From: Cyclobacteriaceae bacterium
GTDB lineage: Bacteria; Bacteroidota; Bacteroidia; Cytophagales; Cyclobacteriaceae
DNA length: 64,000 bases
Direction of reading: 5' to 3'
NCBI GenBank assembly: GCA_019638275.1
Contig: JAHBUC010000015.1
Location: 1 to 64,000, forward strand
Shown: in pieces, positions 9,826 to 17,765 of the stretch
Layout: every line of letters starts with the position of its first letter
Position numbering within the stretch: position 1 is the first letter of the stretch
Notes under the pieces: model-generated
What the model saw: only the letters and a program-made list of their open reading frames with translations
The model's database searches: none
Told to the model about the DNA's origin: nothing
Translations under genes and position numbers: made by a program

Positions 9826-9935
9826 AAAGTAAGGATACTAAGGGAACGTCAGCGAATCAGACTCTAGAGGTAATGTTGATTGTGATTACTTTGATTGTTA
9901 TGATTTCATTTTTTTTAATGATAGTTGTTTTCTAG
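9822..9935 (+). CDS. Small single-pass membrane protein, 37 residues
   Basis: Starts with ATG 9822, overlapping the TGA of the glycosyltransferase (ATGA), and ends at TAG 9933-9935, 8 bp before the next start. The N-terminal 16 residues are hydrophilic ('MKSKDTKGTSANQTLEV'); the rest is one hydrophobic helix ('MLIVITLIVMISFFLMIVVF'). A purine-rich stretch (AGAAGGA, 9934-9940) overlaps its end and could serve the next gene. The perfect stop/start coupling and complete filling of the gap argue that it is real. Possible role: a small partner of the polymerase/ligase or flippase. No homologue is recognised. Confidence 0.6.
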   Translation: MKSKDTKGTSANQTLEVMLIVITLIVMISFFLMIVVF

Positions 9936-9943
9936 AAGGATAG

Positions 9944-11398
9944 ATGTCAAAGGATTATACTATAGAGCTTTTTAGGTCGAGACCAAAGAATAGTTTAATC
10001 TATTTAATTCTGCTGCTGTTTTCAGTAGGCATATCTGCAGGAATCTATGCGTTTGGTTTTAATTTCGGTATTCTCACCGTAATGGCTGTAATCGGTATAC
10101 CGATGCTTCTTTATTCGGTCAGCAATCTCAAGTTTGGTATTGTTGCCTTGCTCATATTTTCATTTTCGCTCGGCTTTAGCAAATTCATTGGGAAGGATTT
10201 TCCGCTTGGCGTGGTTTTAGATGCCTTTTTGGTTTCAATGTTACTAGGATTGCTTTTTAGAAAATGGAAAAAGCATGATTATGCGTTGGCAAAAAGTCCA
10301 ATTAGTGTTGTTGTGTGGGTGTGGATAATCTATAACTGTTTGGAGTTTTTCAACCCTATGGGTTCACGTGAAGCCTGGATTTATGTGATTCGGGGGATTG
10401 CCATATTGATGACCTACTATTTCATTGTTGTTGAAGCAGTGGATGGTATTGATTTTGTAAAAATACTAGTCAACGTATGGATAGTGTTGGCTTTGGTAGG
10501 AGCGGTGTACGGATTGTTTCAAGAATTTTACGGATTAACTCAGGCTGAAAAGGATTGGGTAGCGCGTGATGAGTTTAGATTTAACCTCATCCATAACTGG
10601 GGTAGATATAGGGTGTTTTCATTCTTTATAGACCCTACACTTTTTGGAATTCTAATGTCCTATACAGGATTATTTTGTTTGGCTTTGATTCCTGGCCCAT
10701 TTAAAATGTGGTATAAGCTTTTTCTAGGATTAAGTGCACTTATTATGTTCCTCGCAATGGTTTATGCAGGAACCAGAACAGCCTACGCAATGATTCCTGC
10801 CGGAGTTTTCTTCTTCGCACTTTTAACTTTTCAAAAGGAGACATTGATGATAGGAACTGCTGTTGCTATTTTCGGTGCAATTATTATCTTTTCTGACATT
10901 AGAAGTCTAGGACCTTTCTTAACGACTAATAGCCTGGAACGGATACGTTCGGCATTCAAGCCTAGTGAAGATCCGTCATTTAAGGTTAGAGAGAAAAGCC
11001 AGGCGTTTATTAAACCCTTTATTCAATCGCATCCATTTGGTTCGGGACTAGGGAGTATTGGAATATGGGGTGCGCGATTTACTCCCAATTCGCCTTTGGC
11101 GAAGTTTGCTCCAGACAGTGGTTATGTGCGCGTGGCTGTAGAACTTGGGTGGGTTGGGCTGATTGTGTATTGTTCGTTTTTCGCTACAATTTTAATTGTA
11201 GGTATTAGAAACTATTTTAGAATGAAAAATCATTTATTAAAATCTTACCTTGCTGCTTTAGTAGCCGTTGTGTTTAGTCTTGTCATTGCGAATTATCCAC
11301 AGGAAGCATTGATTCAGGCGCCCACTATTTTAATATTTTATATTGTAATGGCTCTTATTGTTAAGCTTAAAATTTTAGATGAAAAATCAACTAACTAA
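9944..11398 (+). CDS. O-antigen ligase/polymerase family membrane protein (Wzy/WaaL-like)
   Basis: 484 residues, about 12 hydrophobic segments. The large central loop carries the family signature: 'DPTLFGILMSYTG' and 'GSGLGSIGIWG' with 'PDSGYVRVAVELGWVGLIVY' downstream. Members either polymerise repeat units (Wzy) or ligate polymer to an acceptor (WaaL); the sequence does not decide. In a gene cluster with flippase and co-polymerase, polymerase is the likelier role. Preceded by an AGAAGGA stretch 4 bp before the ATG, one of the few Shine-Dalgarno-like sites in this window. Confidence 0.8.
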   Translation: MSKDYTIELFRSRPKNSLIYLILLLFSVGISAGIYAFGFNFGILTVMAVIGIPMLLYSVSNLKFGIVALLIFSFSLGFSKFIGKDFPLGVVLDAFLVSMLLGLLFRKWKKHDYALAKSPISVVVWVWIIYNCLEFFNPMGSREAWIYVIRGIAILMTYYFIVVEAVDGIDFVKILVNVWIVLALVGAVYGLFQEFYGLTQAEKDWVARDEFRFNLIHNWGRYRVFSFFIDPTLFGILMSYTGLFCLALIPGPFKMWYKLFLGLSALIMFLAMVYAGTRTAYAMIPAGVFFFALLTFQKETLMIGTAVAIFGAIIIFSDIRSLGPFLTTNSLERIRSAFKPSEDPSFKVREKSQAFIKPFIQSHPFGSGLGSIGIWGARFTPNSPLAKFAPDSGYVRVAVELGWVGLIVYCSFFATILIVGIRNYFRMKNHLLKSYLAALVAVVFSLVIANYPQEALIQAPTILIFYIVMALIVKLKILDEKSTN

Positions 11399-11407
11399 TG
11401 AATTAAT

Positions 11408-12142
11408 ATGAGATTACTAATCTTCATCTTGTTATTGCCTTTTGTAACAAAGGCACAAACATTGGATTATAATAAAGTTATTGTTCCAGAGCATATTGCA
11501 ACTCAGGTATTTGAAGAGAAGTTAGTTCAGTTGGCATGGAAAAATAACCCATCGAATGAAATTCTTTTGCAGAATATTAAAATAGCGGAGCGCGAGAAAA
11601 GGGTTTCAGGTTTGGGTTGGTTGAGTGAAATTTACGCGAGTGGAAACCTTAATGAATTCACCATTGATCCGAATAGAGAGACAGACAATGTATTTTTTCC
11701 AAGATATAATTTTGGTATACGAGTAAGTCTTGGTACTTTTTTTATAACCCCCCAGCAAGTGAAGATCGCTAACGACAGAATTAACAATGCAAAGAGTGCA
11801 GTTGGTGAACAAAAGTTGAGCGTACGGGAAACAGTTTTAAGTAATGTTGAAAAGTTTAAGCAGTATTATAAATTTATAAAACTACGTGAGCAAATTAGAG
11901 AGGATTACTTCACTCTTTATAAGGATTCCGAACGGAGATTTTCGCTGGGAGAAGTAAGCATGGAGATTTATCGCAATTCCGTTCAGGCATACTACAAGCA
12001 AGTTGAGCTTGTTATTGAAGCGCAAACAAACTTTAATAGCTCAAAGTTACTTTTAGAGTCACTTGTTGGAGTTCCCCTTCAGGAGATCGATGGCTACCAA
12101 GGGTTTTTACAAAAACTTGATGCTGAATTAAGGGCATATTAA
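11408..12142 (+). CDS. Half-length TolC-like outer membrane protein
   Basis: 244 residues with signal peptide ('MRLLIFILLLPFVTKAQ'). The middle and C-terminus form one TolC-type repeat: helix with 'NPSNEILLQNIKIAEREKRV', a strand-like part ('RYNFGIRVSLGTFFITPQQ'), then a long helical pair ending 'ESLVGVPLQEIDGY'. Usual outer membrane efflux proteins are about 400-480 residues with two such repeats; this has one, and there is no sign of a frameshift at either end. It lies 9 bp after the ligase gene. Possibly an export channel component for the polysaccharide, inferred from context only. Confidence 0.7.
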   Translation: MRLLIFILLLPFVTKAQTLDYNKVIVPEHIATQVFEEKLVQLAWKNNPSNEILLQNIKIAEREKRVSGLGWLSEIYASGNLNEFTIDPNRETDNVFFPRYNFGIRVSLGTFFITPQQVKIANDRINNAKSAVGEQKLSVRETVLSNVEKFKQYYKFIKLREQIREDYFTLYKDSERRFSLGEVSMEIYRNSVQAYYKQVELVIEAQTNFNSSKLLLESLVGVPLQEIDGYQGFLQKLDAELRAY

Positions 12143-12166
12143 TTATTATTTTACTTTTTTGCTTAA

Positions 12167-13354
12167 ATGCATTTTAAAGCGTTTTTGACCTCGTTTCCTG
12201 GTAGACTGGAGAGAGTAACATCGGGCAGCAGGGTTATTCGTGAAATCGATGGGCTCCGTTTTCTTGCCATCTTCCCTGTTGTGATTCAGCATCTTAGCGA
12301 ACGACTCGAGAGAAATACGAACATTTCTTTTTCGTTTGAAGCCGAGTATGAGTGGGTAAGTTTTCTGACCAATAGGGGATTTATTGGTGTATATATTTTC
12401 TTCGTCATTAGTGGTTTTATTTTGGCAATGCCGTTTGCCGCTTCAGCTTTAAATAATAGGCCATCAGTTAGTTTGAAGAGCTATTTCTGGAGACGAATTA
12501 CCCGACTAGAACCTCCGTATGTTATTTTGATGACAATTGTGGCAATTTTTCTTGTTGCCTTTGGCTATTATTCATTTTCTGAGATTCTTCCGCATTGGGG
12601 AGCCAGTCTGCTCTATTTGCATAGTATTATCTACAATTCGTGGAGTTATCTAAACCCTCCTGTGTGGACACTTGAAATTGAAGTACAGTTTTATATTCTG
12701 GCTCCATTTCTTGCAATGGTTTTGTTTCGAATAAGAAATAATACTTTGAGAAGATTTGTACTTGTTATTTTTATCGGAACCATAATGACAATTCAACAAG
12801 TTACGGGTGTTCTGCAAGGACACTTGAATTTGACTATCCTGGGACATTTACAGTATTTTATATTGGGGTTTTTGTTGGCCGATATATTCCTGGTGAATTG
12901 GAGAGACGGAATTATAAAAAAATCAATTTTTAATTGGATAGGAGTTGGAGGTTTTATTTTAGTAGTTTTTTCCTGGTCTTGGGATTTTCATTTTTTGAAT
13001 CGAGTTGCATTTTGTATTGCACTTTTATTGGTAGCGTACTCAGCGTTTAGGAGTACCTGGTTTAATAAGTTTTTGACACTACCCTGGATTACTGCTATTG
13101 GCGGAATGTGTTATACTATTTATCTGGTACATCTTCCAATAATTGAATTTCTTATTAAATACACGAAAACGCTTTCGTTCACAAATCTATTCATTGTGAA
13201 TTTTGCCATTCAATTTTTGATTATTGTGCCTGTGATCTTTATTGTGAGTGTGATGTTTTATTTGCTAATTGAAAAACCTTGCATGCACAAGGACTGGCCC
13301 CAGAAGCTCAGGAGTTTTATTAAACTTAAATTCACACCACTTTTTGGCCGATAA
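12167..13354 (+). CDS. Membrane acyltransferase (AT3/OafA family)
   Basis: 395 residues, about 10 hydrophobic segments. N-terminal motif 'IREIDGLRFLAIFPVVIQH' carries the conserved His of acyltransferase-3 proteins, followed by 'FFVISGFILAMPFA' and 'SYFWRRITRLEPPYVI'. Known role: O-acylation (often O-acetylation) of surface polysaccharides at the inner membrane. Last gene of the + strand polysaccharide operon; its 3' end overlaps the convergent methyltransferase gene by 23 bp. Confidence 0.9.
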   Translation: MHFKAFLTSFPGRLERVTSGSRVIREIDGLRFLAIFPVVIQHLSERLERNTNISFSFEAEYEWVSFLTNRGFIGVYIFFVISGFILAMPFAASALNNRPSVSLKSYFWRRITRLEPPYVILMTIVAIFLVAFGYYSFSEILPHWGASLLYLHSIIYNSWSYLNPPVWTLEIEVQFYILAPFLAMVLFRIRNNTLRRFVLVIFIGTIMTIQQVTGVLQGHLNLTILGHLQYFILGFLLADIFLVNWRDGIIKKSIFNWIGVGGFILVVFSWSWDFHFLNRVAFCIALLLVAYSAFRSTWFNKFLTLPWITAIGGMCYTIYLVHLPIIEFLIKYTKTLSFTNLFIVNFAIQFLIIVPVIFIVSVMFYLLIEKPCMHKDWPQKLRSFIKLKFTPLFGR

Positions 13355-14165
13355 CCTGAATGGCGTTACCACGTTTCTTTGATTTGAACGTTAACCATTC
13401 TATGTGATAAATCAGCTTGCAGATGGGTAAAAACATCAGTTGTAAAACAGCACCACCTTTGGCGGTAAAATAGCTCAGCTCCCAAGCTACGCGTGATAGC
13501 CAGCCATCTGAATAGGAGGCATGAGTAATTTTAAAACCAGCTTTTTGCGTTCTGTCCACCAATCCATTAAGGTCATACACCTGACCTATGTGTTCGTCTT
13601 CAAGCCACTGATTGTGCTCTTCAAACCATGAATCCGGACAGATGGTTAACTGGTTTACATTTGGTATTTTTACAAGAAAATATCCACCCGGTTTGAGTTT
13701 CTTGAAGCACTCTTCAAAAGGCATCTCTTCCGGTTTGATGTGCTCAAATACATCAATGCTAAAAATAAAATCGAATTGCTCATTATCTCCAAATTCTTCT
13801 ATTTTACTGTCAAATACAGTAACATTTGGATACTTACCCGTTTCCAGAACACTTTTTAACTGATTAACTCTTTCAGGAAGTATTTCCAATGCGGTTATTG
13901 ATGTAGTTGGTAATGCTTCTGATAGCATAAAGGAAAATTCCCCCAGTCCAGCCCCTAAATCAAGAATTTTTTTGAAATCCTTAAGCGGCAATAGCTTTAG
14001 TCTATCGATAAATACATGAGCCCGTGCCCAGTTTCCGATACTTGTATAGCCAAAAATCTTGAATATTAGACGGGATAGTTTAGGATGTTTTTGCATCCGC
14101 GGGCTTGTATAGATTTGCGTCCTGCCGTAAACCAATTCAATAGAGTTGATGTTGTTCATGCCCAT
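13332..14165 (-). CDS. Class I SAM-dependent methyltransferase
   Basis: 277 residues. Rossmann motif I 'KILDLGAGLGEFSF' (about residues 66-79), acidic motif II 'ITALEILPERV', motif 'FDFIFSIDVFEHIKPEE' and post-motif 'LKPGGYFLVKIPN' are all present. The C-terminal ~70 residues are partly hydrophobic ('LQLMFLPICKLIYHIEWL'), suggesting membrane association. Substrate unknown; position between polysaccharide genes suggests a sugar or lipid-linked glycan. A near-consensus TATTTTTA box lies just upstream of the ATG. Confidence 0.85.
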   Translation of the reverse strand: MGMNNINSIELVYGRTQIYTSPRMQKHPKLSRLIFKIFGYTSIGNWARAHVFIDRLKLLPLKDFKKILDLGAGLGEFSFMLSEALPTTSITALEILPERVNQLKSVLETGKYPNVTVFDSKIEEFGDNEQFDFIFSIDVFEHIKPEEMPFEECFKKLKPGGYFLVKIPNVNQLTICPDSWFEEHNQWLEDEHIGQVYDLNGLVDRTQKAGFKITHASYSDGWLSRVAWELSYFTAKGGAVLQLMFLPICKLIYHIEWLTFKSKKRGNAIQVIGQKVV

Positions 14166-14254
14166 AAAAATAGCACGACTGATTCAAATTTGATTCTTTT
14201 TTACCATTTAAAATTGCTAATTATGTAATAAACATACTGTTCGTTTAATGCCTG

Positions 14255-15262
14255 ATGAAGAAACGATCCATACTTTTTATCGTCCTTTCCGGTTTCCCCT
14301 TTTTGTATTCCTTATGCGTTCCACCAGACGAATTTTTTCTTGCTGGGTTTGCGAGTCTGTTTATTCCATTCCTTATCTTGATTAATGTTCTCTGTTTTTT
14401 TTACTGTCTTTACAGGAGGCACTACTTATCGGTACTTCCTTTGCTTACTTTAATTATCTATTACCCGTTTTGGCAGGCGTGCTTTTCTTTAACAAAGTCC
14501 ACTTATTCAAATAGACCCTCCTTTACTATACTTACGTACAATTTAAACGCCCTTGGTTATTTTAGGAGTGAGGCAGACTACGAGCAGAATCTAAGAGAAT
14601 TTGATGAGGTATTTTCAAGGGGTTCTGTGGATGTGCTATGCTTCCAGGAGATGATCGAACCTCATCAACAAGACATAGACTTGTCAGGATATGTGAAAGT
14701 AAGGTCGGTTAAGAAAACCTTTGACGGTCATTACCTGGGCCTGTATATGTATTCCAGGCTTCCGGTTGTAGCTGATGGTGAAATCGAATTTGCACATAAT
14801 TCATATAACCGGCTTATGTGGGCAGATATTTTGATACATGAGGATACGATTCGTTTAGTAAATGTTCATTTGATGTCATATGACTTTGGCGGCTCAATGA
14901 ACGGTGCATTGGATAAAATCCGGAGAGGATTAATGGCGAGATCGTGGCACACAAAGGTAATAATGGATTTTTTAGATAAATCCCCACATCCGATAGTGCT
15001 CTGTGGAGACTTTAATGAGAATCCACTAAGTTATCCATATCAATCCATTACATCTAAATTGGCAGATTCATTTTTAGAATCCGGAAGATTTATGGCTCCT
15101 TCTTATTTTTTATGGAATGTTATCCCTTACCGGATTGATTATGCTTTTGTTAGCCCAGAATTGAAAACCACAGATTATGATAAGGTTATTGATCTTCCTG
15201 ATTATTGGTCAGATCACTATCCGGTATCAGTCCGTATTGCTTTGCCAGATCGGGATGGATAA
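14255..15262 (+). CDS. Membrane-anchored endonuclease/exonuclease/phosphatase family protein
   Basis: 335 residues. Three hydrophobic segments in the first ~80 residues, then a complete EEP fold: 'ILTYNLNALGYF' (metal-binding Asn), 'DVLCFQEM' (catalytic Glu), 'VNVHLMSYD', 'PIVLCGDFNENP' (Asp/Asn), 'RIDYAFVSPEL' and the catalytic His in 'WSDHYPV'. The family includes nucleases, sphingomyelinases and phosphoinositide phosphatases; the membrane anchor places the domain outside the inner membrane and suggests a lipid or extracellular substrate (inference). Its last 77 bp overlap the convergent gene on the other strand. Confidence 0.85.
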   Translation: MKKRSILFIVLSGFPFLYSLCVPPDEFFLAGFASLFIPFLILINVLCFFYCLYRRHYLSVLPLLTLIIYYPFWQACFSLTKSTYSNRPSFTILTYNLNALGYFRSEADYEQNLREFDEVFSRGSVDVLCFQEMIEPHQQDIDLSGYVKVRSVKKTFDGHYLGLYMYSRLPVVADGEIEFAHNSYNRLMWADILIHEDTIRLVNVHLMSYDFGGSMNGALDKIRRGLMARSWHTKVIMDFLDKSPHPIVLCGDFNENPLSYPYQSITSKLADSFLESGRFMAPSYFLWNVIPYRIDYAFVSPELKTTDYDKVIDLPDYWSDHYPVSVRIALPDRDG

Positions 15263-16814
15263 AAATATCTATTGTAGAGTCTTCGAGTTGTCGGGGGGCT
15301 AAAAATGTACTTAAATGGAAATAATTCTCCTTTAATTTATCCTGAATCGCATATGGATAAAAATTATTAAGGCTAGGAATGCTTTCGAACAAAACTAAGT
15401 CATATTGTTTGTCCTGAACCTTTTTGTTTATTTCCTGAATCTCAGCTTCAAAAATACCAATATTAAGGTGATACCATAAGGGCTGTTGTGTTAATGGCGT
15501 GTATCCAATTTCGTGAGCAAGAAAGGTAAGCTCTGAGAGATTGAGAACTTTAAGATTCTTCTTCTTAAGAAACGGGAGACTCATTATGGTTTTTATTCCC
15601 GCATTAGTTTCTGGCGGTAATAGAATATTCTTGAGTGATGCTAACTCACCTTTTTCCCAAGGCTCAGAATTTACAACAACAATACTGGTTTCGTCTTGTT
15701 TAAGCTTTAGTATGCCCGAGATATACTTCCAATACCCTGATGAATATGTGATCGATAAGATAAATGCAGTGAGTATTACGTACCGAAATTTTTCGATCCA
15801 CTTCGTCCATGATATAAAGGCGACAATTCCGATAAAGGCAAAGGTGTGGAAATAATTCATGTGATCGGTTGGTAACGGGCTGGTTACACGCGTAACAATA
15901 GCCTGTAAAATAAGACCAACGGATAAAGTAATGATGATAAATTTTTGATTTTGAGTTACAAGTTCTTTAACAGAGGCAATACCAAGTATGGCTGACACGC
16001 CTATCAGCAATAAGTATATTTTTTCCAGTAGCGATTGGGTTAAAAATATATCCACTATCGATAAAAGACTAATTCTGGAGCTATGAGGCTCTTGACCATA
16101 ATTGAACCAGTATAGGAAATTATAGTCGACAACAGGTAAAATGAATAAGGCGGCAGCGAGCACAAAAGATACGAGATAGGTAAGGATGATGGAATACTGA
16201 TTACCTCTCCATGCATGATAGGCTAAAATGAAAAGACCCATCACAAAGCAAATTCCGCCAACATCCTGCTTTGTAAAAAAGGTAAAGAAAGTGAAAAATC
16301 CTGCAGCTGAAATTGAGAGATGATATTGCCATTTTTTAAGCTTGGATGAATCGACAGTTAGGAAGAAGAGTGCAATGAATTCAAATACAATTACCGAGTG
16401 GTTATACCAGGGCCAGAAATTGTAAATGACGTAGGTAAGACAGAAGACGAGCAGGGTTAGCGTAACCAGAAGAGGTTTTATGCGAAGGTTGTAGAGTATT
16501 CCCCTTAATGACAGTACGCTTAACAGATTGATAAGAACCTGCGCCTTTATAAGGGATAAGAATGTTGGCCCAAATAACTTAAAAAACAGAGCAGGTATTA
16601 CCCAAAAGCCATACCCCATAGGTAATCCAAAGTCTTTAAAAGGAACCTGTCCCAGGTATAAACGGTATGCGCCCTCCCAGGTAAGGAAGATATTTACCCG
16701 ATATGGCAAATCTACCAATAAGGGGAGGGTAAGAAAAGGAGCAACCACCAGCAAGTCAAGAAGCAGGATATTTCTTCTTCTTTCAATAAAGCCAAGGAAG
16801 GTACTTTTTGTCAT
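15186..16814 (-). CDS. Polytopic GT-C-like glycosyltransferase
   Basis: 542 residues with about 10 hydrophobic segments in the first ~370 residues and a soluble C-terminal ~170 residues. After the first helix it has 'TWEGAYRLYLGQVPFKDFGLP', which resembles the first periplasmic loop of PMT/ArnT-like GT-C enzymes (acidic residue followed by 'GQxPxxDF'). GT-C enzymes use polyprenyl-phosphate sugars from the periplasmic side. Encoded next to, and divergent from, the cassette predicted to make polyprenyl-phosphate arabinofuranose, so it is a good candidate acceptor enzyme for that donor (inference). A bona fide metal-binding Asp/Glu pair is not certain. Confidence 0.65.
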   Translation of the reverse strand: MTKSTFLGFIERRRNILLLDLLVVAPFLTLPLLVDLPYRVNIFLTWEGAYRLYLGQVPFKDFGLPMGYGFWVIPALFFKLFGPTFLSLIKAQVLINLLSVLSLRGILYNLRIKPLLVTLTLLVFCLTYVIYNFWPWYNHSVIVFEFIALFFLTVDSSKLKKWQYHLSISAAGFFTFFTFFTKQDVGGICFVMGLFILAYHAWRGNQYSIILTYLVSFVLAAALFILPVVDYNFLYWFNYGQEPHSSRISLLSIVDIFLTQSLLEKIYLLLIGVSAILGIASVKELVTQNQKFIIITLSVGLILQAIVTRVTSPLPTDHMNYFHTFAFIGIVAFISWTKWIEKFRYVILTAFILSITYSSGYWKYISGILKLKQDETSIVVVNSEPWEKGELASLKNILLPPETNAGIKTIMSLPFLKKKNLKVLNLSELTFLAHEIGYTPLTQQPLWYHLNIGIFEAEIQEINKKVQDKQYDLVLFESIPSLNNFYPYAIQDKLKENYFHLSTFLAPRQLEDSTIDIFIHPDLAKQYGLIPDSDLTNNQEDQ

Positions 16815-16827
16815 GTTCTGTATCCTA

Positions 16828-16835
16828 CAAATTTA
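16828..16835 (-). promoter_or_regulatory. Predicted -7 promoter box (TAAATTTG) for the GT-C-like gene
   Basis: Reading the minus strand, TAAATTTG matches TAnnTTTG exactly and lies 13 bp before the ATG at 16814. No clear TTG -33 element is seen at the expected distance, so only the -7 element supports it. Confidence 0.4.
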
Positions 16836-16893
16836 ACCCAAAGAACACTTTTTGCCGTATAGTTTGATTAATTTCCTGCGGAATTTTAGTATT

Positions 16894-17763
16894 ATGATAA
16901 AGTATTTTTTCCTGTTACGGATTCACCACTGGTCTAAGAATGCCTTCCTTTTTATCCCTGCCTTTTTTGCCGGGATTCTGACTGATGTTGGTACCTTTTT
17001 TCTACTTATAAAGGGTTTTTTAGCGTTTTCCCTGGTGGCTAGTGCTGTGTATATATTTAATGACTATCGTGACAGGGAATCAGATCGCAATCATCCCATT
17101 AAGAAAAACAGGCCGTTGGCTTCGGGCAAGGTTTCTGAACTGTCGGCTATCGTTTTGATGGTGCTATTGGCGGCTATCGGAATTGCCGGGGGTTTTTATC
17201 TTAACGCGCTCTTCGCTTATGGTTTGTTGGGCTATTTAACAATCAATATTCTCTATTCAGCTGGTCTTAAAAATGTCCCCCTGCTTGATACCATGCTGAT
17301 ATCGTCAGGGTTTTTAATACGTACCCTGGCAGGAGGTTGGTTGGCCGAGGTTACGGTATCGCAATGGCTGGTAATCATGGTTTTCCTGTTGTCTTTCTTT
17401 TTGGCAATGGCCAAACGAAGAGATGATCTTGTTTTGTTTCAACTTGGGCACGCACCTCTTCGACATTCTTCGAAAAAGTATACCATTGAGTTTGTCAATA
17501 CCATTCTGGCACTATTATCCGGTGTTATAATTGTGTCTTACATCATGTACACGATCTCTGATGATGTAGTTCAGCGCCTTCATACGGATTATCTGTACAT
17601 CACTTCTTTTTTTGTATTTGCCGGTATTCTACGGTTTCTTCAAATAGCCATGGTTGATCAAAAAAGTGGCTCACCTACCCGAATTTTACTTACCGACTTG
17701 TTTATTCAGATAACATTAATTGGTTGGATATTGTCCTATGTTATCATTATCTATCTTCTTTAA
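16894..17763 (+). CDS. UbiA family decaprenyl-phosphate phosphoribosyltransferase-like enzyme
   Basis: 289 residues from ATG 16894 (an in-frame TTG at 16852 would add a poorly hydrophobic tail). About 8-9 transmembrane helices. The first catalytic motif 'FNDYRDRESDRNHP' gives the NDxxDxxxD metal/diphosphate site, followed by 'KKNRPLASG', as in mycobacterial Rv3806c. In that family the enzyme moves 5-phosphoribose from PRPP to polyprenyl phosphate. Three co-directional genes follow within 3, 1 and -1 bp and match the later steps of polyprenyl-phosphate arabinose synthesis. This context favours phosphoribosyltransferase over quinone or haem prenyltransferase. Confidence 0.85.
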   Translation: MIKYFFLLRIHHWSKNAFLFIPAFFAGILTDVGTFFLLIKGFLAFSLVASAVYIFNDYRDRESDRNHPIKKNRPLASGKVSELSAIVLMVLLAAIGIAGGFYLNALFAYGLLGYLTINILYSAGLKNVPLLDTMLISSGFLIRTLAGGWLAEVTVSQWLVIMVFLLSFFLAMAKRRDDLVLFQLGHAPLRHSSKKYTIEFVNTILALLSGVIIVSYIMYTISDDVVQRLHTDYLYITSFFVFAGILRFLQIAMVDQKSGSPTRILLTDLFIQITLIGWILSYVIIIYLL

Positions 17764-17765
17764 GT

